Assembly: GCF_001435775.1 (NCBI RefSeq)
Contig: NZ_AZFK01000048.1
Span: 1 to 50,037 of the forward strand
Reading direction: 5' to 3'
Source of the DNA: Limosilactobacillus ingluviei DSM 15946
GTDB lineage: Bacteria > Bacillota > Bacilli > Lactobacillales > Lactobacillaceae
DNA length: 50,037 nucleotides
A program made the translations under genes and the position numbers. This document shows positions 18,717-26,934 of the stretch, piece after piece (position 1 is the stretch's first letter; every line of letters begins with the position of its first letter). The notes beneath the pieces were generated by a model. It made no database searches, was not told the origin of the DNA, and saw only the letters and a list, made by a program, of their open reading frames with translations.

Positions 18717-19714
18717 AGTTGAAAACTTTAGTGATTGGTGGTTCTGGATTATTCTTGATGGTCTTCTCACTGCTTCTGTTTGTTGCCATTTTATTTTCAG
18801 ATGAACAGGACAGCGGAATTTCCAATATTCATTATGGAGGTGTGAATGTTTCCGCAGAAGTGCTGGCTCATAAGCCTATGGTAGAAAAATATGCCAAAGA
18901 ATATGGCGTTGAAGAATATGTCAACATACTTCTTGCGATTATACAGGTGGAATCGGGCGGTACTGCGGAAGATGTTATGCAGTCCTCGGAATCCCTCGGT
19001 CTTCCACCTAATTCATTGAGTACAGAAGAATCCATTAAGCAAGGTGTGAAGTATTTCAGTGAATTATTAGCCAGTAGCGAAAGGCTCAGTGTAGATTTAG
19101 AATCGGTTATCCAGTCCTACAATTATGGTGGTGGTTTCTTAGGGTATGTGGCTAATCGTGGAAATAAATATACCTTTGAACTGGCTCAAAGTTTCTCAAA
19201 AGAGTATTCAGGTGGCGAAAAAGTGTCTTACCCCAATCCCATAGCCATACCTATCAATGGGGGCTGGCGATACAACTATGGCAATATGTTTTATGTGCAA
19301 CTGGTAACGCAGTATCTTGTCACAACAGAGTTTGATGATGATACGGTACAAGCCATCATGGACGAAGCACTGAAATATGAGGGCTGGCGATACGTTTACG
19401 GTGGAGCTTCCCCGACTACTTCTTTTGATTGTAGCGGACTGACACAATGGACGTATGGAAAAGCTGGAATTAACTTACCACGAACCGCACAACAGCAATA
19501 TGATGTGACCCAGCATATCCCACTATCGGAAGCACAAGCTGGCGATTTGGTTTTCTTTCATTCTACCTATAACGCTGGCTCTTATATTACTCATGTTGGG
19601 ATATACCTTGGCAATAACCGTATGTTTCATGCAGGCGACCCAATCGGTTATGCCGACTTAACAAGCCCCTACTGGCAACAGCATTTAGTGGGAGCAGGAC
19701 GAATCAAACAATGA
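18713..19714 (+). CDS. orf14: Tn916 Orf14, bifunctional cell-wall hydrolase (CwlT-like)
   Basis: 333-residue secreted or membrane-anchored wall hydrolase that opens peptidoglycan for the transfer channel. An N-terminal hydrophobic anchor (residues 5-25) is followed by a lysozyme-like domain (ILLAIIQVESGG, catalytic Glu near 83) and an NlpC/P60 endopeptidase (FDCSGLTQW, Cys near 241; THVGIYLG with the His near 296). The ATG overlaps the end of orf15 (ATGA-type overlap). Full length. Confidence 0.94.
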   Translation: MKLKTLVIGGSGLFLMVFSLLLFVAILFSDEQDSGISNIHYGGVNVSAEVLAHKPMVEKYAKEYGVEEYVNILLAIIQVESGGTAEDVMQSSESLGLPPNSLSTEESIKQGVKYFSELLASSERLSVDLESVIQSYNYGGGFLGYVANRGNKYTFELAQSFSKEYSGGEKVSYPNPIAIPINGGWRYNYGNMFYVQLVTQYLVTTEFDDDTVQAIMDEALKYEGWRYVYGGASPTTSFDCSGLTQWTYGKAGINLPRTAQQQYDVTQHIPLSEAQAGDLVFFHSTYNAGSYITHVGIYLGNNRMFHAGDPIGYADLTSPYWQQHLVGAGRIKQ

Positions 19715-20643
19715 GAAAGGAAGATTTAATGATGAAATTTAGAAAAAATCAGAATAAAGAAAAACAGATACCAAAGGAAAAGAAACCTCGTGTCTATAAG
19801 GTCAATCCTCATAAAAAGGTTGTGATTGCCTTGTGGGTACTTTTAGGGCTTAGTTTCAGCTTTGCGATATTCAAGCACTTTACAGCTATAGATACTCATA
19901 CTATTCACGAAACAACTATCATAGAAAAGGAATACGTTGATACTCATCATGTAGAAAATTTTGTAGAGAACTTTGCGAAAGTCTACTATTCATGGGAGCA
20001 ATCCGATAAGTCCATTGATAATCGAATGGAAAGTCTAAAAGGCTATCTGACAGATGAACTTCAAGCTCTCAATGTTGATACAGTACGCAAAGATATTCCT
20101 GTATCGTCTTCTGTAAGAGGATTTCAGATATGGACGGTAGAGCCAACTGGCGACAATGAGTTTAATGTAACCTACAGTGTAGACCAGCTCATTACAGAGG
20201 GAGAAAATACAAAGACCGTCCACTCTGCTTATATAGTGAGTGTCTATGTAGATGGTTCTGGAAATATGGTACTGGTTAAGAATCCGACCATTACCAACAT
20301 ACCTAAGAAATCAAGTTATAAACCAAAAGCCATTGAAAGTGAGGGGACGGTTGATTCCATTACAACCAATGAAATCAATGAGTTTTTAACGACGTTCTTC
20401 AAGCTCTATCCTACAGCGACAGCCAGTGAACTTTCCTACTATGTGAATGACGGGATATTAAAACCAATCGGAAAAGAGTACATCTTTCAAGAACTGGTAA
20501 ATCCTATTCACAATCGTAAGGATAATCAAGTCACGGTATCGCTGACAGTGGAGTATATCGACCAGCAGACCAAAGCAACGCAGGTATCTCAATTTGATTT
20601 GGTACTTGAAAAGAACGGGAGTAATTGGAAGATTATAGAATAA
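19711..20643 (+). CDS. orf13: Tn916 Orf13, TcpC-like transfer protein
   Basis: 310-residue bitopic protein. A basic N-terminal tail is followed by one membrane helix (about residues 34-54) and an extracellular part made of two NTF2-like TcpC domains. TcpC-type proteins stabilise the channel and are needed for efficient transfer. The ATG at 19711 overlaps the orf14 stop. A second ATG pair at 19729/19732 is better placed behind GAAAGGAAG and could be the true start, shortening the tail by six or seven residues. It is the last transfer gene before the tet(M) control region. Confidence 0.9.
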   Translation: MRKEDLMMKFRKNQNKEKQIPKEKKPRVYKVNPHKKVVIALWVLLGLSFSFAIFKHFTAIDTHTIHETTIIEKEYVDTHHVENFVENFAKVYYSWEQSDKSIDNRMESLKGYLTDELQALNVDTVRKDIPVSSSVRGFQIWTVEPTGDNEFNVTYSVDQLITEGENTKTVHSAYIVSVYVDGSGNMVLVKNPTITNIPKKSSYKPKAIESEGTVDSITTNEINEFLTTFFKLYPTATASELSYYVNDGILKPIGKEYIFQELVNPIHNRKDNQVTVSLTVEYIDQQTKATQVSQFDLVLEKNGSNWKIIE

Positions 20644-20712
20644 CAAATATTGGTACATTATTACAGCTATTTTGTAATCACGTACTCTCTTTGATAAAAA
20701 ATTGGAGATTCC

Positions 20713-20741
20713 TTTACAAATATGCTCTTACGTGCTATTAT
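20713..20741 (+). promoter_or_regulatory. Promoter of the orf12-tet(M) unit
   Basis: TTTACA (20713-20718) and TATTAT (20736-20741) are separated by 17 bases, as known for tet(M) in Tn916. The 175-base leader behind it carries a 7-codon ORF (ATG at 20773), a T-run near 20840 and the orf12 attenuator. Confidence 0.85.
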
Positions 20742-20917
20742 TTAAGTATCTATTTAAAAGGAGTTAATAAATATGCGGCAAGGTATTCTTAAATAAACTG
20801 TCAATTTGATAGTGGGAACAAATAATTGGATGTCCTTTTTTAGGAGGGCTTAGTTTTTTGTACCCAGTTTAAAAATACCTTTATCATGTGATTCTAAAGT
20901 ATCCAGAGAATATCTGT

Positions 20918-21004
20918 ATGCTTTGTATACCTATGGTTATGCATAAAAATCCCAGTGATAAAAGTATTTATCACTGGGATTTTTATGCCCTTTTGGGTTT
21001 TTGA
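20918..21004 (+). CDS. orf12: Orf12 leader peptide of tet(M)
   Basis: 28 codons (MLCIPMVMHKNPSDKSIYHW and eight more) overlapping the attenuator stem. The model known for Tn916 is that tetracycline-stalled or slowed ribosomes on this leader prevent terminator formation, so RNA polymerase reads through into tet(M) and, in Tn916, on into the downstream regulatory genes. Those downstream genes are missing here. The stop codon is directly followed by the tet(M) RBS region. Confidence 0.85.
   Translation: MLCIPMVMHKNPSDKSIYHWDFYALLGF
20945..20985 (+). terminator. tet(M) transcriptional attenuator
   Basis: AAAAATCCCAGTGATAAA and TTTATCACTGGGATTTTT form a perfect 18-bp stem with a short AGTA loop and a T-run, inside the leader peptide gene. 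Confidence 0.85.
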
Positions 21005-21019
21005 ATGGAGGAAAATCAC

Positions 21020-22945
21020 ATGAAAATTATTAATATTGGAGTTTTAGCTCATGTTGATGCAGGAAAAACTACCTTAACAGAAAGCTTATTATATAACAGT
21101 GGAGCGATTACAGAATTAGGAAGCGTGGACAAAGGTACAACGAGGACGGATAATACGCTTTTAGAACGTCAGAGAGGAATTACAATTCAGACAGGAATAA
21201 CCTCTTTTCAGTGGGAAAATACGAAGGTGAACATCATAGACACGCCAGGACATATGGATTTCTTAGCAGAAGTATATCGTTCATTATCAGTTTTAGATGG
21301 GGCAATTCTACTGATTTCTGCAAAAGATGGCGTACAAGCACAAACTCGTATATTATTTCATGCACTTAGGAAAATGGGGATTCCCACAATCTTTTTTATC
21401 AATAAGATTGACCAAAATGGAATTGATTTATCAACGGTTTATCAGGATATTAAAGAGAAACTTTCTGCCGAAATTGTAATCAAACAGAAGGTAGAACTGT
21501 ATCCTAATATATGTGTGACGAACTTTACCGAATCTGAACAATGGGATACGGTAATAGAGGGAAACGATGACCTTTTAGAGAAATATATGTCCGGTAAATC
21601 ATTAGAAGCATTGGAACTCGAACAAGAGGAAAGCATAAGATTTCAGAATTGTTCCCTGTTCCCTGTTTATCACGGAAGTGCAAAAAGTAATATAGGGATT
21701 GATAACCTTATAGAAGTTATTACTAATAAATTTTATTCATCAACACATCGAGGTCCGTCTGAACTTTGCGGAAATGTTTTCAAAATTGAATATACAAAAA
21801 AAAGACAACGTCTTGCATATATACGCCTTTATAGTGGAGTACTACATTTACGAGATTCGGTTAGAGTATCAGAATCAGAAAAAGAAAAAATAAAAGTTAC
21901 AGAAATGTATACTTCAATAAATGGTGAATTATGTAAGATTGATAGAGCTTATTCTGGAGAAATTGTTATTTTGCAAAATGAGTTTTTGAAGTTAAATAGT
22001 GTTCTTGGAGATACAAAACTATTGCCACAGAGAAAAAAGATTGAAAATCCGCACCCTCTACTACAAACAACTGTTGAACCGAGTAAACCTGAACAGAGAG
22101 AAATGTTGCTTGATGCCCTTTTGGAAATCTCAGATAGTGATCCGCTTCTACGATATTACGTGGATTCTACGACACATGAAATTATACTTTCTTTCTTAGG
22201 GAAAGTACAAATGGAAGTGATTAGTGCACTGTTGCAAGAAAAGTATCATGTGGAGATAGAACTAAAAGAGCCTACAGTCATTTATATGGAGAGACCGTTA
22301 AAAAATGCAGAATATACCATTCACATCGAAGTGCCGCCAAATCCTTTCTGGGCTTCCATTGGTTTATCTGTATCACCGCTTCCGTTGGGAAGTGGAATGC
22401 AGTATGAGAGCTCGGTTTCTCTTGGATACTTAAATCAATCATTTCAAAATGCAGTTATGGAAGGGATACGCTATGGTTGCGAACAAGGATTGTATGGTTG
22501 GAATGTGACGGACTGTAAAATCTGTTTTAAGTATGGCTTATACTATAGCCCTGTTAGTACCCCAGCAGATTTTCGGATGCTTGCTCCTATTGTATTGGAA
22601 CAAGTCTTAAAAAAAGCTGGAACAGAATTGTTAGAGCCATATCTTAGTTTTAAAATTTATGCGCCACAGGAATATCTTTCACGAGCATACAACGATGCTC
22701 CTAAATATCGTGCGAACATCGTAGACACTCAATTGAAAAATAATGAGGTCATTCTTAGTGGAGAAATCCCTGCTCGGTGTATTCAAGAATATCGTAGTGA
22801 TTTAACTTTCTTTACAAATGGACGTAGTGTTTGTTTAACAGAGTTAAAAGGGTACCATGTTACTACCGGTGAACCTGTTTGCCAGCCCCGTCGTCCAAAT
22901 AGTCGGATAGATAAAGTACGATATATGTTCAATAAAATAACTTAG
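21020..22945 (+). CDS. tet(M): Tetracycline resistance ribosomal protection protein Tet(M)
   Basis: EF-G-like GTPase that removes tetracycline from the ribosomal A site. GTPase motifs are intact: AHVDAGKTT (P-loop), DTPGH (G3) and NKID (G4). The C-terminal domains IV and V, including [20 protein letters not shown], are present. I start at 21020 ([15 protein letters not shown]), with GGAGG seven bases upstream, giving 641 residues. The open frame includes five more codons that overlap the RBS. Expression is expected to be drug-induced through the orf12 attenuator. A second, mechanistically different tetracycline resistance gene follows 145 bases later. Confidence 0.97.
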   Translation: MKIINIGVLAHVDAGKTTLTESLLYNSGAITELGSVDKGTTRTDNTLLERQRGITIQTGITSFQWENTKVNIIDTPGHMDFLAEVYRSLSVLDGAILLISAKDGVQAQTRILFHALRKMGIPTIFFINKIDQNGIDLSTVYQDIKEKLSAEIVIKQKVELYPNICVTNFTESEQWDTVIEGNDDLLEKYMSGKSLEALELEQEESIRFQNCSLFPVYHGSAKSNIGIDNLIEVITNKFYSSTHRGPSELCGNVFKIEYTKKRQRLAYIRLYSGVLHLRDSVRVSESEKEKIKVTEMYTSINGELCKIDRAYSGEIVILQNEFLKLNSVLGDTKLLPQRKKIENPHPLLQTTVEPSKPEQREMLLDALLEISDSDPLLRYYVDSTTHEIILSFLGKVQMEVISALLQEKYHVEIELKEPTVIYMERPLKNAEYTIHIEVPPNPFWASIGLSVSPLPLGSGMQYESSVSLGYLNQSFQNAVMEGIRYGCEQGLYGWNVTDCKICFKYGLYYSPVSTPADFRMLAPIVLEQVLKKAGTELLEPYLSFKIYAPQEYLSRAYNDAPKYRANIVDTQLKNNEVILSGEIPARCIQEYRSDLTFFTNGRSVCLTELKGYHVTTGEPVCQPRRPNSRIDKVRYMFNKIT

Positions 22946-23032
22946 TGTATTTTATGTTGTTATATAAATATGGTTTCTTGTTAAATGTTCAACAAACGGG
23001 CCATATTGTTGTATAAGTGATGAAATACTGAA

Positions 23033-23061
23033 TTTAAAACTTAGTTTATATGTGGTAAAAT
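23033..23061 (+). promoter_or_regulatory. Promoter of tet(L)
   Basis: TTTAAA (23033-23038) and TAAAAT (23056-23061) with 17-base spacing, then TTTAGGAGG before the ATG at 23091. This is the plasmid-borne tet(L) promoter and leader RBS. Confidence 0.7.
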
Positions 23062-23090
23062 GTTTTAATCAAGTTTAGGAGGAATTAATT

Positions 23091-24464
23091 ATGAAGTGTA
23101 ATGAATGTAACAGGGTTCAATACAACCAAATTTTAATTTGGCTTTGCATTTTATCTTTTTTTAGCGTATTAAATGAAATGGTTTTGAACGTCTCATTACC
23201 TGATATTGCAAATGATTTTAATAAACCACCTGCGAGTACAAACTGGGTGAACACAGCCTTTATGTTAACCTTTTCCATTGGAACAGCTGTATATGGAAAG
23301 CTATCTGATCAATTAGGCATCAAAAGGTTACTCCTATTTGGAATTATAATAAATTGTTTCGGGTCGGTAATTGGGTTTGTTGGCCATTCTTTCTTTTCCT
23401 TACTTATTATGGCTCGTTTTATTCAAGGGGCTGGTGCAGCTGCATTTCCAGCACTCGTAATGGTTGTAGTTGCGCGCTATATTCCAAAGGAAAATAGGGG
23501 TAAAGCATTTGGTCTTATTGGATCGATAGTAGCCATGGGAGAAGGAGTCGGTCCAGCGATTGGTGGAATGATAGCCCATTATATTCATTGGTCCTATCTT
23601 CTACTCATTCCTATGATAACAATTATCACTGTTCCGTTTCTTATGAAATTATTAAAGAAAGAAGTAAGGATAAAAGGTCATTTTGATATCAAAGGAATTA
23701 TACTAATGTCTGTAGGCATTGTATTTTTTATGTTGTTTACAACATCATATAGCATTTCTTTTCTTATCGTTAGCGTGCTGTCATTCCTGATATTTGTAAA
23801 ACATATCAGGAAAGTAACAGATCCTTTTGTTGATCCCGGATTAGGGAAAAATATACCTTTTATGATTGGAGTTCTTTGTGGGGGAATTATATTTGGAACA
23901 GTAGCAGGGTTTGTCTCTATGGTTCCTTATATGATGAAAGATGTTTACCAGCTAAGTACTGCCGAAATCGGAAGTGTAATTATTTCCCCTGGAACAATGA
24001 GTGTCATTATTTTCGGCTACATTGGTGGGATACTTGTTGATAGAAGAGGTCCTTTATACGTGTTAAACATCGGAGTTACATTTATTTCTGTTAGCTTTTT
24101 AACTGCTTCCTTTCTTTTAGAAACAACATCATGGTTCATGACAATTATAATCGTATTTGTTTTAGGTGGGCTTTCGTTCACCAAAACAGTTATATCAACA
24201 ATTGTTTCAAGTAGCTTGAAACAGCAGGAAGCTGGTGCTGGAATGAGTTTGCTTAACTTTACCAGCTTTTTATCAGAGGGAACAGGTATTGCAATTGTAG
24301 GTGGTTTATTATCCATACCCTTACTTGATCAAAGGTTGTTACCTATGGAAGTTGATCAGTCAACTTATCTGTATAGTAATTTGTTATTACTTTTTTCAGG
24401 AATCATTGTCATTAGTTGGCTGGTTACCTTGAATGTATATAAACATTCTCAAAGGGATTTCTAA
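23091..24464 (+). CDS. tet(L): Tetracycline efflux MFS transporter Tet(L), leader-fused variant
   Basis: 457-residue, 14-helix drug:H+ antiporter of the DHA2 family that exports tetracycline-metal complexes. From N-Q-I-L-I-W-L-C onward it is standard Tet(L), including [13 protein letters not shown] after helix 2 and the GPAIGG antiporter motif. The first eleven residues are not those of Tet(L) (MNTSYSQS...). They are [10 protein letters not shown], the known tet(L) leader peptide, plus Tyr. A deletion has removed the end of the leader, the attenuator stem and the native start codon, and fused leader to transporter. The RBS used is therefore the open leader RBS, so expression is predicted to be constitutive. 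The gene sits with plasmid DNA inside the Tn916-like element. Confidence 0.95.
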   Translation: MKCNECNRVQYNQILIWLCILSFFSVLNEMVLNVSLPDIANDFNKPPASTNWVNTAFMLTFSIGTAVYGKLSDQLGIKRLLLFGIIINCFGSVIGFVGHSFFSLLIMARFIQGAGAAAFPALVMVVVARYIPKENRGKAFGLIGSIVAMGEGVGPAIGGMIAHYIHWSYLLLIPMITIITVPFLMKLLKKEVRIKGHFDIKGIILMSVGIVFFMLFTTSYSISFLIVSVLSFLIFVKHIRKVTDPFVDPGLGKNIPFMIGVLCGGIIFGTVAGFVSMVPYMMKDVYQLSTAEIGSVIISPGTMSVIIFGYIGGILVDRRGPLYVLNIGVTFISVSFLTASFLLETTSWFMTIIIVFVLGGLSFTKTVISTIVSSSLKQQEAGAGMSLLNFTSFLSEGTGIAIVGGLLSIPLLDQRLLPMEVDQSTYLYSNLLLLFSGIIVISWLVTLNVYKHSQRDF

Positions 24465-24471
24465 ATCGTTA

Positions 24472-24515
24472 AGGGATCAACTTTGGGAGAGAGTTCAAAA
24501 TTGATCCTTTTTTTA
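24472..24515 (+). terminator. tet(L) terminator
   Basis: AAGGGATCAA and TTGATCCTTT pair around a 24-base loop eight bases after the stop codon, followed by a T-run. Confidence 0.8.
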
Positions 24516-24567
24516 TAACAGGAATTCAAATCTTTTTGTTCCATTAAAGGGCGCGATTGCTGAATAA

Positions 24568-24601
24568 AAGATACGAGAGACCTCTCTTGTATCTTTTTTA
24601 T
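24568..24601 (+). terminator. Second terminator downstream of tet(L)
   Basis: AAGATACGAGAGA and TCTCTTGTATCTT pair with one mismatch around CC, followed by TTTTTAT. It is probably a plasmid-derived terminator. Confidence 0.7.
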
Positions 24602-24905
24602 TTTGAGTGGTTTTGTCCGTTACACTAGAAAACCGAAAGACAATAAAAATTTTATTCTTGCTGAGTCTGGCTTTCGGTAAGCTAGACAAAACGGACAAAA
24701 TAAAAATTGGCAAGGGTTTAAAGGTGGAGATTTTTTGAGTGATCTTCTCAAAAAATACTACCTGTCCCTTGCTGATTTTTAAACGAGCACGAGAGCAAAA
24801 CCCCCCTTTGCTGAGGTGGCAGAGGGCAGGTTTTTTTGTTTCTTTTTTCTCGTAAAAAAAAGAAAGGTCTTAAAGGTTTTATGGTTTTGGTCGGCACTGC
24901 CGACA
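24601..24905 (+). other. Rolling-circle-plasmid segment, single-strand-origin-like
   Basis: There is no gene here, but there is extensive secondary structure: ACTAGAAAACCGAAAG and CTTTCGGTAAGCTAG flank a long stem (about 24623-24685), GTTTTGTCCGTT and AACGGACAAAA lie at its base, and C6 and A8 runs follow. This, together with its position just before a MobV oriT, matches the single-strand origin and Pre recombination-site region of pUB110/pMV158-type plasmids. It is the scar of the plasmid that brought tet(L). Confidence 0.6.
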
Positions 24906-24913
24906 GCCTCGCA

Positions 24914-24962
24914 GAGCACACACTTTATGAATATAAAGTATAGTGTGTTATACTTTACTTGG
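24914..24962 (+). other. oriT: MobV-type (pMV158/pUB110) oriT and RSA site
   Basis: ACACACTTTAT and ATAAAGTATAGTGTGT form the inverted repeat of the pMV158-family oriT, and TAGTGTGTTATACTTTA contains the nick position, expected between G24947 and T24948. It lies just upstream of the remaining pre/mob start. If a MobV relaxase is supplied in trans the site could still be used; the cis relaxase is truncated. Confidence 0.8.
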
Positions 24963-25027
24963 AAGTGGTTGCCGGAAAGAGCGAAAATGCCTCACATTTG
25001 TGCCACCTAAAAAGGAGCGATTTACAT

Positions 25028-25795
25028 ATGAGTTATGCAGTTTGTAGAATGCAAAAAGTGAAATCAGCTGGACTAAAAGGCATGCAATTTCATAATCAAA
25101 GAGAGCGAAAAAGTAGAACGAATGATGATACTGTCCCTAAGACCGTACTAACAGAAGAACAGGAAGAAAAACTGTTAGCCTTTGCAAAAGCTGATAAAAC
25201 CTACAGCAAAAATTATGATGAAATTCTGATACTCTTAAAAACAGGTCTTCGTATTTCAGAGTTTGGTGGTTTGACACTTCCAGATTTAGATTTTGAGAAT
25301 CGTCTTGTCAATATAGACCATCAGCTATTGAGAGATACTGAAATTGGGTACTACATTGAAACACCAAAGACCAAAAGTGGCGAACGTCAAGTTCCTATGG
25401 TTGAAGAAGCCTATCAAGCATTTAAGCGAGTGTTAGCGAATCGAAAGAATGATAAGCGTGTTGAGATTGATGGATATAGTGATTTCCTCTTTCTTAATAG
25501 AAAGAACTATCCAAAAGTGGCAAGTGATTACAACGGCATGATGAAAGGTCTTGTTAAGAAATACAATAAGTATAACGAGGATAAATTGCCACACATCACT
25601 CCACATAGTTTGCGACATACATTCTGTACCAACTATGCAAATGCAGGAATGAATCCAAAGGCATTACAGTACATTATGGGACATGCTAATATAGCCATGA
25701 CGCTGAACTATTACGCACATGCAACATTCGATTCTGCAATGGCAGAAATGAAACGCTTGAATAAAGAGAAGCAACAGGAGCGTCTTGTTGCTTAG
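25028..25795 (+). CDS. Chimeric Mob-Int protein (pre/mob N-terminus fused to Tn916 integrase catalytic domain)
   Basis: 255 residues from the ATG at 25028, which has AAAGGAGCG in front, the native pre/mob start. Residues 1-34 (MSYAVCRMQKVKSAG.. to SRTNDD) are the N-terminus of a MobV relaxase. From TVPKTVLTEEQEEKLLAFAK on it is Tn916 Int from about residue 165 to the end. The junction falls at a shared Asp-Asp (GATGAT), suggesting a short-homology recombination. Int catalytic residues remain: Arg in GLRISEFGG, HSLRH, GHA and Tyr in NYYAHATF. The arm-binding and core-binding domains are gone, so normal excision or integration is not expected. The mob part lacks its catalytic centre. The frame may be extended upstream to a TTG at 24959, but that lies in oriT and lacks an RBS. 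Confidence 0.93.
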   Translation: MSYAVCRMQKVKSAGLKGMQFHNQRERKSRTNDDTVPKTVLTEEQEEKLLAFAKADKTYSKNYDEILILLKTGLRISEFGGLTLPDLDFENRLVNIDHQLLRDTEIGYYIETPKTKSGERQVPMVEEAYQAFKRVLANRKNDKRVEIDGYSDFLFLNRKNYPKVASDYNGMMKGLVKKYNKYNEDKLPHITPHSLRHTFCTNYANAGMNPKALQYIMGHANIAMTLNYYAHATFDSAMAEMKRLNKEKQQERLVA

Positions 25796-25969
25796 TAGTA
25801 CAAATGAATTTACTACTTATTTACCACTTCTGACAGCTAAGACATGAGGAAATATGCAAAGAAACGTGAAGTATCTTCCTACAGTAAAAATACTCGAAAG
25901 CACATAGAATAAGGCTTTACGAGCATTTAAGAAAATATAAAAAGATAATTAGAAATTTATACTTTGTTT
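25796..25969 (+). other. Right end of the Tn916-like element
   Basis: The stretch follows int and contains the familiar Tn916 end, with ACTACTTATTTACCACTT repeats (Int arm sites) and the terminal GAAATTTATACTTTGTTTA. IS4-type sequence resumes at about 25970. Confidence 0.8.
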
Positions 25970-26126
25970 AGGCAAAAAAGCATGAAATAGCGGGAAGTAT
26001 CCACTATTTCATGCTTTCAAGTTTCAGAACATAATTTTAAGGATTTCATAAGGATGGAAATGATTTTTCAAGATTCAATTTATGATTGACTAAAGTAACT
26101 TCTCATCCAACTGTATATGCAAAGAG

Positions 26127-26147
26127 AGGATGGTTATGAGCCATCCT
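26127..26147 (-). terminator. Hairpin after the ABC transporter operon
   Basis: AGGATGG and CCATCCT pair around a 7-base loop just downstream of the last permease gene on the minus strand. The T-run is weak. Confidence 0.55.
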
Positions 26148-26157
26148 ACATAATATA

Positions 26158-26928
26158 TTATCTTTTCTTCACTTTCTTTTTTGCTTTCAGATGAATCGCT
26201 TTTTCATAAGAGTATGGAATAAAGACAATCATTAACACTGATAGAAGTAGCACAGCCAACATTGTGATATATGCCACTGCATTATTTCCTTGGGGAAGAA
26301 CATCATATTGGATGATCCGTAAGCCAGCAGTAACCGGGTAATAATCGCTCAATCCCCTAGGAATAAGAAAATTCCCACAAAAGCCATACATAAATGCAAT
26401 ACACATCATCGGATAATATCCATTCACTTTCCTAAAGCCCCATATAATCAGGGGTAAAACGGATATATAAATACACATTCCAATACCACAAACCTGCAAT
26501 AAGGATTTTATTAAATGAAAAGTTGTAATTTCAGGAAGATGCAATAACGCAGCTCCGATGACAACAAAAATGAAATTTGTCAACGATAGGATAAATGCTA
26601 ATACACCAATAATAATGACCTTAGCAAAGGACAATCTCTTAATCGAAACAGGCACGGTCATAATGGATTTCAATGTAGCATTACTATACTCTTGATTAAA
26701 AATCATTCCGCCTGTAATCGTAATTGAAAATGGAAAAGCTACAAAAAAGTTATTCCAAATCGCTGCCATATAGAATTCCATAAAATTACTAACTTGATTG
26801 TCCACGCTCTTTGACATTACAAATTGAACATATGTCATAAAAGCAGAAAAGAAGGCTCCGGCAAGTATGATCCAAAAGACGTTACATCTCTTGAGTTTCT
26901 TCAATTCACAAATCAATAATTGACCCAT
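26158..26928 (-). CDS. ABC transporter permease, lantibiotic-immunity type (256 aa)
   Basis: One of two ABC-2-type permeases of a lantibiotic/bacitracin resistance exporter. The start MGQLLICELKKLKR is the amphipathic N-terminal elbow of SpaG/MutG-like permeases, and six hydrophobic segments follow (about 18-38, 58-80, 104-130, 140-165, 172-195, 222-243). The C-terminus is Lys-rich (KAKKKVKKR). Six bases separate it from the preceding permease. The likely role is to move peptide antibiotics away from the membrane in a complex with the ATPase and the other permease. The actual substrate is not determinable. Confidence 0.85.
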   Translation of the reverse strand: MGQLLICELKKLKRCNVFWIILAGAFFSAFMTYVQFVMSKSVDNQVSNFMEFYMAAIWNNFFVAFPFSITITGGMIFNQEYSNATLKSIMTVPVSIKRLSFAKVIIIGVLAFILSLTNFIFVVIGAALLHLPEITTFHLIKSLLQVCGIGMCIYISVLPLIIWGFRKVNGYYPMMCIAFMYGFCGNFLIPRGLSDYYPVTAGLRIIQYDVLPQGNNAVAYITMLAVLLLSVLMIVFIPYSYEKAIHLKAKKKVKKR

Positions 26929-26934
26929 TCTCTC

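Larger units (their letters stand above)
8893..25969 (+). mobile_element. Tn916-family element with tet(M) and tet(L), excision functions lost
   Basis: The left end (AAAAAAATAGCATAAAAATC, from about 8893) and right end (GAAATTTATACTTTGTTTA, to about 25969) are those of Tn916; exact coupling bases are uncertain by several nucleotides. Gene order orf23, 22, 21, oriT, 20, 19, 18, 17, 16, 15, 14, 13, orf12 leader, tet(M) is canonical. After tet(M), orf6 to orf10, orf5, xis and the first ~165 codons of int are gone, replaced by a plasmid-derived tet(L)-sso-oriT-mob' segment. At 17.1 kb it is close to Tn916 in size although its content differs. Confidence 0.93.
7386..26029 (-). mobile_element. IS4-family element, split by the Tn916-like element
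   Basis: One end is at 7386 (CTGAAACTTGAAAGC, transposase 3' side), the other at 26029 (complementary GCTTTCAAGTTTCAG). The transposase gene reads leftwards and its upstream leader is interrupted at about 8890, where the Tn916-like element starts. IS sequence resumes at about 25970 with a palindrome (GCATGAAATAG..CTATTTCATGC) next to the terminal repeat. Removing the Tn916-like part leaves an element of about 1.55 kb, normal for IS4. Confidence 0.75.

Noticed and set aside
8893-25969. Treating the Tn916 transfer genes as novel
   Set aside because: Gene order, lengths and motifs match Tn916 throughout; only the right-hand third is rearranged.
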